Origin: 66-474 sp035695065
GTDB taxonomy: Bacteria > Pseudomonadota > Gammaproteobacteria > Xanthomonadales > Rhodanobacteraceae
Reading direction: 5' to 3'
DNA: 21,350 nucleotides
Assembly: GCA_035695065.1 (NCBI GenBank)
Contig: DASSEW010000021.1
Coordinates: forward strand, 1-21,350
Shown here: in pieces, positions 14,828-21,350 of the stretch
How the letters are laid out: every line of letters starts with the position of its first letter
How positions within the stretch are numbered: the stretch's first letter is position 1
Position numbers and translations under genes: made by a program
The notes under the pieces: model-generated
The model's input: only the letters and a program-made list of their open reading frames with translations
Databases searched by the model: none
Told to the model about the DNA's origin: nothing

Positions 14828-14907
14828 GAGTACCGGCCAGGACGGCCCAAGAACCCAACCCGCGCGGCGGTGAATGCGCGCATCATTGAACGAGAGACGG
14901 TGACACC

Positions 14908-15279
14908 ATGAACAAAGTGATCGAACAATTCGAAGCCGCGCAGATGGGCCGCAAGCTCCCCGAGTTCAGCCCCGGCGACACCGTGGTCGTCAACGTCAAG
15001 GTGAAGGAAGGCAACCGCGAGCGCGTGCAGGCCTTCGAGGGCATCGTGATCGCCAAGCGCAGCCGCGGCCTGCATTCCGCGTTCACCGTGCGCAAGATGT
15101 CGCACGGCACCGGCGTGGAGCGCGTGTTCCAGGCGCACAGCAACGCGATCGATTCGGTGCAGGTGAAGCGCAAGGGCAAGGTGCGCGGCGCCAAGCTGTA
15201 CTACCTGCGCGGCCTGGAAGGCAAGGCCGCCCGCATCAAGGAAGACATCGCCGCGCGTGGTACCACTTCCGCGGAGTAA
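14908..15279 (+). CDS. rplS: Large-subunit ribosomal protein L19
   Basis: The 123-residue protein starts MNKVIEQFEAAQMGRKLPEF and contains FSPGDTVVVNVKVKEGNRERVQAFEG, VRKMSHGTGVERVF and KVRGAKLYYLRGLEGKAARIKE, the standard L19 pattern at the 30S/50S interface. It is the last gene of the operon and is followed by a strong intrinsic terminator. The 126-base gap to trmD is mostly REP DNA. A GAGA stretch about 12 bases before the ATG is the only Shine-Dalgarno candidate. Confidence 0.97.
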   Translation: MNKVIEQFEAAQMGRKLPEFSPGDTVVVNVKVKEGNRERVQAFEGIVIAKRSRGLHSAFTVRKMSHGTGVERVFQAHSNAIDSVQVKRKGKVRGAKLYYLRGLEGKAARIKEDIAARGTTSAE

Positions 15280-15301
15280 GCGGTCAAGACTCGGTCAGAA
15301 C

Positions 15302-15339
15302 AAAGCCGCGCGAGGCGACCCGCGCGGCTTTTGTTTTTT
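15302..15339 (+). terminator. Strong Rho-independent terminator of the rpsP operon
   Basis: AAAGCCGCGCG (15302-15312) pairs perfectly with CGCGCGGCTTT (15321-15331) around an eight-base loop, followed by a T-rich run to 15339. It begins 23 bases after the rplS stop. Confidence 0.95.
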
Positions 15340-15378
15340 AGCTCCAGGGAGTTCAGTCCGCGCGGTGCCTGCTTTAGC

Positions 15379-15397
15379 CCTCCCCTTGAAGGGGAGG
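15379..15397. terminator. Hairpin after the RND operon
   Basis: CCTCCCCTT-G-AAGGGGAGG is a perfect inverted repeat with weaker outer pairing (GTGCCTGC/GCAAGCAC), 27 bases beyond the stop of the minus-strand permease. There is no T run, so its termination strength is uncertain. Confidence 0.45.
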
Positions 15398-15424
15398 AGG
15401 CAAGCACGACGCCTCAAATCTGCT

Positions 15425-18400
15425 TCAATCCGTCGTGGCTTCCGTCCCGTCCGACTTGTCGCCCAGCAACCTGCGCACCACCACGTAGAAGATCGGCACC
15501 AGCAGCAGGCCGAGTGCCGTTGCGCCGATCATGCCGCCCATCACGCCGGTGCCGATCGCGTGGCGGCTGTTGGCGCCGGCGCCCGTTGAGACGGCCAGCG
15601 GCAGTACGCCCAGGATGAAGGCGATCGAGGTCATCAGGATCGGCCGCAGGCGGATGCGGCAGGCTTCGAGCGTGGCTTTCAGCAAGCCCATGCCCTGTTT
15701 CTGCATGTCCACCGCGAAGGCGACGATCAGGATCGCGTTCTTGGCCGAAAGGCCGATGATCGCGATCAGGCCGATCTTGAAATACACGTCGTCCTGCAAT
15801 CCGCGGATGCTGGTGAGCGCAGCCGCGCCGAGCACGCCCAGGGGCACGACCAGCATCACCGCGACCGGCACCGACCAGCTTTCGTAGAGTGCGGCCAGGC
15901 ACAGGAACACCACGATCAGCGACAGGCCGAACAGCATCGGTGCCTGTGCGCCGGAGATGATTTCCTGCAGCGACTGCCCGGACCATTCGTAGCCGATGCC
16001 ATTGGGAAGGTATTTCGCCACCAGTTCCTGCATCGCGGCGATCGCGTCGCCGGAGCTGTATCCGGGTGCCGCCGAACCGGTCAGCGAGATCGCGCCGAAG
16101 CCGTTGTAGCGATCCAGTGAGGGCGGCGCCAGCGACCACTTCGTGTTCACGACGGTGGACAGCGGCACCATCGCGCCACTGGACGAGCGCGTGTAGAAAT
16201 CGCCGATGTCGGACGGGCTCATCCGGTATGGCGCGTCGGCCTGCATCTCCACGCGCAACACGCGGCCCTGGTAATAGAAGTCATTGACGTAGGCGGGCGC
16301 CAGCATCAACTGGATTGCGTTGTAGACGTCGCTCACCGACAGGCCCATCGATTGCGCCTGCACGCGATCCACGTGCATGTCCACGGTCGGCGCATCCTCG
16401 AGGCCGTTGGTGCGCACGTTGCGCAGGCGCTTGTCGTTGCGCGCCGCGGCGATCAGCTTGTCGCGCGCGGCGACCAGCGCGTCGTGGCCCAGGCCCGAGC
16501 GATCCTCCAGTTCGAAGTCGAAGCCGGCGAACTGGCCGAGGCCGCGGATCACCGGACGATTGATCGCCACCACCTGCGCATCGCGGATTTTGGCGAACTG
16601 GTCGTTGAAGTCGGCGATGATCTGGTTGGCGTCGTGCTTGCGCTCGCTCCAGTCCTTGAGGTGGATGAAGGCCATGCCGACGTTGTCGCCGTTGCCGACA
16701 TAGCTGAACCCGCCCACAGTGAACGCGTTCGCCACGTCCGGATCGGCGGCGACGATCTTTTCCACCTGCCGCATCACCTGCGAGGTGCGGTCCATCGTGG
16801 CGCCCGGCGGCAATTGCACGGTCGCCATCACCTCGCCCTGGTCTTCTTCCGGCACGAAGCTGGAGGGCAGGTGCCACAACAGCGCGACCGCGACCAGCAC
16901 CGCGACGAAGTAGCCGAGCATCCAGCGCGGCGTGTGGTGCACCGCCTTGCCGAGCCGCGAGAGGTAATGCCGCGCGAGGCTCTCGTAGCCGTTGTTGAAC
17001 GCGCGCAGGAAGCGGTTGGTGTGTTCGTGTTCGGGCCGCAGCAGGCTGGCGCACAGCGCCGGCGTGAACGACAGCGCCATCAGGGCCGAGAGCGCCATCG
17101 ACACCGCGATGGTCACCGCGAACTGCTTGTAGATCTCGCCGACGCTGCCGGGCATCAGCGCGGCCGGGATGAACACCGAGGCCAGCACCGTGGTCACCGC
17201 GATCACCGCGCCGGTGATCTGGACCATGCCCTTGCGCGTGGCTTCCTTCGGCGGCAGCCCTTCCTCGCGCATGATGCGTTCGACGTTCTCCACCACCACG
17301 ATCGCATCGTCCACCACGATGCCGATCGCAAGCACCAGCCCGAACAGGCTGAGCACGTTGATCGAGAAGCCGAACATGTACATGCCGATGAAGGCGCCGG
17401 TCAGCGCGACCGGCACGACCAGCGTGGGGATCAGCGTGGCACGCAGGTTCTGCAGGAACAGCAGCATCACCATGAAGACGAGCACGATGGCGATGCCAAG
17501 CGTCTTCACCACTTCGGTGATCGAGACTTTCACGAATCCGGTGGTGTCCACCGGCACGGACCAGGTGATGCCCGCCGGGAAATTCTTCGCGAGCTGGTCC
17601 ATCTTGGCGGAAACCGCCGTCGCCACCGTCAGCGCGTTGGCGCCCGGCAACAGCGACACGCCGAACGCCGACACCGGCTTGCCATCCAGGCGGGAGAAGT
17701 TGCCGTAGTTGTAGGAACCCAGTTCCACGCGCGCGACATCGCCCAGCCGCACCACGCTGCCGTCCGAATTCGCCCGCAGGATGATGTTGCGGAATTGCTC
17801 CGGCGTGGTGAAGCTCGATTCCGCCGAAACCGTGGCCGTGATGCCCTGGCCCGGCGTGGTCGGGGAGGCACCGACCGAACCGGCGGCGAACATCACGTTC
17901 TGCGCGCGCACCGCATTCAGCGCGTCGGTGGCGGTCAGTCCGTAGCCTTGCAGCTTCAGCGGATCCAGCCAGATCCGCATCGCGTATTCGGAACCGAACT
18001 GGTTGGTCGAACCGACGCCGTCCACGCGCGAGATCGGGTCGATCAATTGCGAGGCGATCAGGTTGTTGAGCTGGGCCGTGTCCATGCTGCCGTCCTTCGA
18101 CTGCAGCGCGATGACCTCCAGGAAACCGGTGCCGGATTTGCGCACCGTGACGCCCAGGTTGTTCACCGCCGCCGGCAGGCGCGGCTCGGCGGCGTTCACT
18201 GCGTTCTGCGTCTGCACCGCGGCGGTGTCGAGGTCCGTTCCGCTCTTGAAGTACAGCGTGATGTTGGCCGAACCGGTCGAGTTCGACGACGAACTGAAGT
18301 AGAGCAGGTTGTCGATGCCGGAAAGGTTCTGCTCGATCACCTGCGTGACCGTGCTCTGGATCACCTGCGCATTGGCCCCCGGATAGCTGGCGCGGACCTG

Positions 18401-18529
18401 CACGCTGGGCGGTGCGATCGGCGGGTAGGCCTCGATCGGCAGGTTGAAGATGGCGATCGTGCCGCCAAGGGTGATCAGGATCGCGATCACCCACGCGAAC
18501 ACCGGGCGGTCAATGAAGAATTGGGGCAT
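15425..18529 (-). CDS. RND multidrug efflux permease (AcrB/MexB type)
   Basis: The 1034-residue inner-membrane proton antiporter aligns closely with AcrB in length and motifs: MPQFFIDRPVFAWVIAI at the start, YPPIAPPSVQVRASYPGA, and D407-D408 in TM4 (GIVVDDAIVVVEN), the same positions as in AcrB. The relay lysine is present in GLSAKNAILIV and the arginine in RLRPILMTS. MLLFLQNLRATLIP and FVPEEDQGEVMATVQLPPGAT are typical of hydrophobic and amphiphilic drug exporters. It starts four bases after the adaptor stop, so the two form one operon. No outer-membrane channel gene follows, so it probably uses an unlinked TolC/OprM protein. The substrate range cannot be read from sequence. Confidence 0.96.
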   Translation of the reverse strand: MPQFFIDRPVFAWVIAILITLGGTIAIFNLPIEAYPPIAPPSVQVRASYPGANAQVIQSTVTQVIEQNLSGIDNLLYFSSSSNSTGSANITLYFKSGTDLDTAAVQTQNAVNAAEPRLPAAVNNLGVTVRKSGTGFLEVIALQSKDGSMDTAQLNNLIASQLIDPISRVDGVGSTNQFGSEYAMRIWLDPLKLQGYGLTATDALNAVRAQNVMFAAGSVGASPTTPGQGITATVSAESSFTTPEQFRNIILRANSDGSVVRLGDVARVELGSYNYGNFSRLDGKPVSAFGVSLLPGANALTVATAVSAKMDQLAKNFPAGITWSVPVDTTGFVKVSITEVVKTLGIAIVLVFMVMLLFLQNLRATLIPTLVVPVALTGAFIGMYMFGFSINVLSLFGLVLAIGIVVDDAIVVVENVERIMREEGLPPKEATRKGMVQITGAVIAVTTVLASVFIPAALMPGSVGEIYKQFAVTIAVSMALSALMALSFTPALCASLLRPEHEHTNRFLRAFNNGYESLARHYLSRLGKAVHHTPRWMLGYFVAVLVAVALLWHLPSSFVPEEDQGEVMATVQLPPGATMDRTSQVMRQVEKIVAADPDVANAFTVGGFSYVGNGDNVGMAFIHLKDWSERKHDANQIIADFNDQFAKIRDAQVVAINRPVIRGLGQFAGFDFELEDRSGLGHDALVAARDKLIAAARNDKRLRNVRTNGLEDAPTVDMHVDRVQAQSMGLSVSDVYNAIQLMLAPAYVNDFYYQGRVLRVEMQADAPYRMSPSDIGDFYTRSSSGAMVPLSTVVNTKWSLAPPSLDRYNGFGAISLTGSAAPGYSSGDAIAAMQELVAKYLPNGIGYEWSGQSLQEIISGAQAPMLFGLSLIVVFLCLAALYESWSVPVAVMLVVPLGVLGAAALTSIRGLQDDVYFKIGLIAIIGLSAKNAILIVAFAVDMQKQGMGLLKATLEACRIRLRPILMTSIAFILGVLPLAVSTGAGANSRHAIGTGVMGGMIGATALGLLLVPIFYVVVRRLLGDKSDGTEATTD

Positions 18530-18533
18530 GGGG

Positions 18534-19691
18534 TCAGCCGCCGGTGCTGTCGCTGGCGGCCGGCTCGGCGTCCGGCCGATATGGCACGGGCTGAACCGTG
18601 CCGCCGGGTTGCGCCTTCTGCACGCCGGAAACGATCACGCGATCGCCGTCCTGCAGTCCGCTTTCGACCACCCATGCCGCACCGCGCTGGCCATCCAGCG
18701 TGACGCGCCGGCTTTGCACCTTGTCGCCGGCGCCGACGACCAACAGGTACGCGCCATTCGCGTCGCGCAGCACGGCGGCCTGCGGGACTTCGAAGGCATG
18801 GTGGCGCTGGCCCAGGGTCAGGCGCAATTTCACGAACATGCCAGGCAGCAGCGTGCGTTCGGGGTTCGGCACGATCGCGCGCAGCGACACCGCGCCGGTT
18901 TGCGGATCCACCGCGAGGTCGGCGAAATTCAGCGTGCCGGTATGCGGGTACACACTGCCGTCGGGCAGCAGCAACTGCACCTGCGCCTGGTCAGGTGCTG
19001 CCAGCTTCAGGTCGCCGGATTTCTGCGCCTGGCGCAGCTTCTCGACTTCCGCCATCGGCTGGCTGAAGTCGACGTAAATCGGATCGATCTGTTCGACCGT
19101 GGTCAGCGGTTGGGTGTCCGTGGGCGACACCAATGCGCCTTCGGTGACATTGGCGCGGCCGGCGCGACCGCTGATCGGCGCGGTGATGGTGGCGTAGCCG
19201 AGATTGATCTTCGCGGTCTCGACGTTGCCGCGCGCGGCCTTGACCGCCGCCTTGGCGCTTTCGGCAGCGGCGATTGCGTCATCGAGGTCCTGCTTGGCGA
19301 TCACGCCGCGCGCGGCGAGTTCGCGCATGCGCTTCGCCTTCACCTCGTCGTCGTGCGCGTTGGCCAGCGCCTGTTCGAGCTGGCCTTGCTGCGCACGCAG
19401 CGCGGCCTGCGACGGAGCGGGATCGATCTTGAACAGCACGTCGCCGGCCTTGACGTCGGTGCCTTCGGTGTAGACGCGCTCCAACACGATGCCGGTGATG
19501 CGCGCGCGTACCTGCGCGGTGCGCGTCGCCGCCAGTCGGCCGACGAAATCCTGCACCAGTGGCACGCTTTGCGCGTGCACGGCCAGGACGCCGACTTGCG
19601 GTGGCGGCGGGGCGGGTGGCTCGGATTTGCCACAAGCGGCCAAGGCCGTCGCCATTGCGAGCAGGGCGAGGCCCGAGAAGTAACGCGGCAT
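18534..19691 (-). CDS. RND periplasmic adaptor lipoprotein (AcrA/MexA type)
   Basis: The 385-residue membrane-fusion protein links the permease to an outer-membrane channel. The N-terminus is a lipoprotein signal with the lipobox LAAC (Cys20), then a Pro-rich linker. VQDFVGRLAATRTAQVRARITGIV and GTDVKAGDVLFKIDP form the first lipoyl half, an alpha hairpin runs about 92-160, and LGYATITAPISGRAGRANVTEGALV is the second lipoyl half. VDFSQPMAEVEKLR, LLPGMFVKLRL and VPQAAVLRD mark the beta-barrel and membrane-proximal domains. It is the first gene of the operon. No regulator gene is adjacent; the 116 bases upstream hold no promoter I could assign with confidence, and then comes a palindromic element. 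Confidence 0.95.
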   Translation of the reverse strand: MPRYFSGLALLAMATALAACGKSEPPAPPPPQVGVLAVHAQSVPLVQDFVGRLAATRTAQVRARITGIVLERVYTEGTDVKAGDVLFKIDPAPSQAALRAQQGQLEQALANAHDDEVKAKRMRELAARGVIAKQDLDDAIAAAESAKAAVKAARGNVETAKINLGYATITAPISGRAGRANVTEGALVSPTDTQPLTTVEQIDPIYVDFSQPMAEVEKLRQAQKSGDLKLAAPDQAQVQLLLPDGSVYPHTGTLNFADLAVDPQTGAVSLRAIVPNPERTLLPGMFVKLRLTLGQRHHAFEVPQAAVLRDANGAYLLVVGAGDKVQSRRVTLDGQRGAAWVVESGLQDGDRVIVSGVQKAQPGGTVQPVPYRPDAEPAASDSTGG

Positions 19692-19807
19692 CGGGAGTTT
19701 CTCAACCGGACAGACTGGTAATTATCCGGGAAATCGGCCCGCCGCGTCCGTAGGCCAAGGGTCATGTTGCGGAGAGGGGAGACGGCACCTGACCGATAAT
19801 CCCGGCC

Positions 19808-19978
19808 AAGGAAACTCTGAAGAAGCGTCGCGAGCGACGCTGCCATCCATGGCGAAAGAGCTCCGTGGTTGCGCGACGCCGGAGCGCAGGAACCGCAGCG
19901 CACACGCCAGTACGTGAGGATTCCGAGCACCGCCGAGCCGCAAGATGCCGAGCGCAGCAGCTTATTCAGAGTTTCCTA
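19808..19978. repeat. 171-bp palindromic element (copy 2) after the diguanylate cyclase gene
   Basis: The ends AGGAAACTCTGAAGAAGC (from 19809) and GCTTATTCAGAGTTTCCT (to 19977) are near-perfect inverted repeats. The 97-bp core (19866-19962) matches copy 1 (13879-14021) at about 86%, but the outer arms are different bases that still pair with each other. About 28 extra bases near 19840-19867 account for the greater length. The right end contains the TAG stop of the minus-strand cyclase gene. Confidence 0.85.
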
Positions 19979-21349
19979 AGCCATCGCGTTGTCATGAACC
20001 ACCACGCGGTCGCGGCCTTCGCGCTTGGCGCGATAGAGGGCCTGGTCGGCCGTGCGCTTCAGCTCGTCCGGCAGGACGCCTTGCGAGGACATGGCGATGC
20101 CGATCGAAACCGACGGCGCCGGCAGGCGCTGGCCGCGATGGCGCAACTCGATGCGCGAGGTGGCGCTGCGGATCGCCTCGGCGCGCACCAGCGCGCTTTC
20201 GGCGTCGATGTCCACCAGCAACACGGTGAACTCCTCGCCGCCGTAACGGCAGGCGATGTCTTCGCCGCGGCAAAGGTGGGAAAGCGTGCTGCCGAACTGG
20301 CCGAGCAGGGCGTCGCCCGCGTCGTGGCCGTGGCTGTCGTTGTAGCGCTTGAAGTGGTCGAGATCGAGCATCAAAAGCGCGACATGCGAACCCCGCCGCT
20401 CTGCGCGCGCCAGCTCGCGCGGCAACGATGCTTCCAGATAGCGGCGATTGAACAGGCCGGTCAGCGGATCGCGGATGGACTGCTCGCGCAGGCTCTGCTG
20501 CAGTCGCAGGTTGGCAATGGCTAGCGCCAGCTGATCGCCCACGGTGAGCATCAGCTCGCGTGAATTCGGATCGAACGCCTGCTCGGAAACCAGGCTCAGC
20601 ACGCCCAGCACCTGGCCCTGCGCGGACAACGGCAGGCACAGCGTGTGGCCGGCGGTGACGCCGGAATGGACCAGGTGCGCGCAAGTTGGTGCGGCGATTT
20701 CACCAAAGCCCGGATGCGCCTGGCTGCGGCGCAGGGCCCAGCATTCGTCCGGCGCAAACGTGCCTTCGGCGAGGTCGCCGCCGCGCGGCCCCCAGTGCAT
20801 GCGCGCCTCGACGATGTTGTGCGAGGCGTTGATCAGCAGCAGGCATCCCGACATCTGCGGCAGCAGCGGCGGCAGCGCGCGCTCGATCACCGAGATCGCT
20901 TCGTCGGGTTCGCGACAGCTCTGCAGCATTTCGCCTAGCAGTGACAGCCGGCGCAGGGTTTCGGCCAGCTGCCGTGCATCGCCGAGCGCGCTCTGCAACT
21001 CCCATGCACCCTGTTCGAGGTCGCGTTCGGTGCGCAGGCGCTGGCGATGTTCGTAGGTGATGGTGAGGAATGCCCACAGCATCAGCGCGACCACCGTCAG
21101 GGCGGACACGGAGCCGACGATTCCGACGTACTGTGCATTGCGGTCGCGATGGAGTTGCCGCAAATCCAGCAGCCGGGTTTCCTCCGCGCGCATCGCTTCG
21201 GTGAGGTCGAGGACGGGGTGGTCCTGGCGGCTGATGAGCGCCAAGACGTCGGCCCGCGCGGCCTCCACTCCATGCGCCTGGTAATCGTCAATGATCGCTT
21301 CGAACTTGCCGCGCCGGGCAACGACCAGTGCATGCAACCGCGCCACATT
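19976..21349 (-). CDS. Membrane-bound diguanylate cyclase with GAF domain (N-terminus outside window)
   Basis: About 458 residues are visible and the frame is still open at the window edge, so the true start is outside. The order is an N-terminal periplasmic part that resembles the end of a CHASE3 sensor (EETRLLDLRQLHRDRN), one membrane helix (about 73-97 of the visible protein), a coiled linker, a GAF domain (about 135-285) and a C-terminal GGDEF domain. The active site is intact (RYGGEEF, 367-373), and an inhibitory I-site RxxD (R360-D363) lies five residues before it, so it should make cyclic di-GMP and be feedback-limited. RDPLTGLFNRRYLE and DLDHFKRYNDSHGHDAGD are further GGDEF marks. The signal it senses is unknown. 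The stop codon lies in the end of a palindromic repeat. Confidence 0.93.
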   Translation of the reverse strand, partial: NVARLHALVVARRGKFEAIIDDYQAHGVEAARADVLALISRQDHPVLDLTEAMRAEETRLLDLRQLHRDRNAQYVGIVGSVSALTVVALMLWAFLTITYEHRQRLRTERDLEQGAWELQSALGDARQLAETLRRLSLLGEMLQSCREPDEAISVIERALPPLLPQMSGCLLLINASHNIVEARMHWGPRGGDLAEGTFAPDECWALRRSQAHPGFGEIAAPTCAHLVHSGVTAGHTLCLPLSAQGQVLGVLSLVSEQAFDPNSRELMLTVGDQLALAIANLRLQQSLREQSIRDPLTGLFNRRYLEASLPRELARAERRGSHVALLMLDLDHFKRYNDSHGHDAGDALLGQFGSTLSHLCRGEDIACRYGGEEFTVLLVDIDAESALVRAEAIRSATSRIELRHRGQRLPAPSVSIGIAMSSQGVLPDELKRTADQALYRAKREGRDRVVVHDNAMA

Positions 21350-21350
21350 G

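Noticed and set aside
16352..18703. A 783-codon open frame on the plus strand opposite the AcrB-type permease.
   Set aside because: Same cause: Arg/His-rich shadow of a conserved gene, without its own start signal or family motifs.
19692..19807. A promoter or TetR-type operator upstream of the RND adaptor (GATAAT on the minus strand at 19721-19726).
   Set aside because: No matching -35 box or convincing dyad was found, and no regulator gene is adjacent, so I do not list it as a feature.
1..21350. CRISPR arrays, tRNA or rRNA genes, insertion sequences, prophage or toxin-antitoxin genes.
   Set aside because: I looked for regular spaced repeats, cloverleaf-type sequences, and transposase or phage proteins on both strands and found none. 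The repeats present are REP-type or palindromic and not regularly spaced.

Overview
The window is about 21.3 kb of GC-rich, densely coding chromosomal DNA, most likely from a gammaproteobacterium of the Xanthomonadales (Lysobacterales), perhaps near Rhodanobacteraceae. The reasons are a ypjD-like gene divergent from ffh followed by rpsP-rimM-trmD-rplS, a 41-residue zinc-ribbon-less L36, an agmatine deiminase plus N-carbamoylputrescine amidase pair, and abundant REP-type repeats with a GTAG foot. The order-level placement is fairly safe; the family is a guess from sequence style. No IS, prophage, CRISPR, tRNA or rRNA was found.

Layout. 1-3970 (+): the end of one RND efflux permease and a complete second permease overlapping it by ATGA, the tail of an efflux operon that starts outside the window. 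4145-7871 (-): an operon-like run of a small exported protein, a 26-codon mini-ORF, aguA, aguB and a TraB-family membrane protein; aguA and aguB turn agmatine into putrescine. 8047-8172 (-): rpmJ (L36) with its own promoter and terminator. 8313-10370 (+): transketolase. 10623-11438 (-): a ypjD-like membrane protein, divergent from ffh (SRP GTPase, 11520-12887 +). 13088-15279 (+): rpsP-rimM-trmD-rplS, ending in a strong terminator. 15425-19691 (-): an RND adaptor lipoprotein and its permease, with no outer-membrane channel gene alongside. 19976-21349 (-): a diguanylate cyclase (membrane segment, GAF, GGDEF) cut by the window edge.

The genes are mostly ordinary housekeeping and efflux functions; the unusual content lies between them. 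Seven REP/BIME-type repeats fill the gaps, and at five junctions the TAG of the REP foot GTAG is itself the in-frame stop codon. Next to one of them the last 63 nt of the ypjD-like gene are present twice, on either side of a REP pair. A different family of 143-171 bp palindromes occurs twice: one copy ends four bases before the trmD start codon, and the other supplies the stop codon of the diguanylate cyclase. The two copies have different outer arms, yet each copy's arms match each other. A partial copy of the aguA 5' end lies just upstream of aguA. I see no clear new multi-gene system; the repeat-gene junctions are the best leads.
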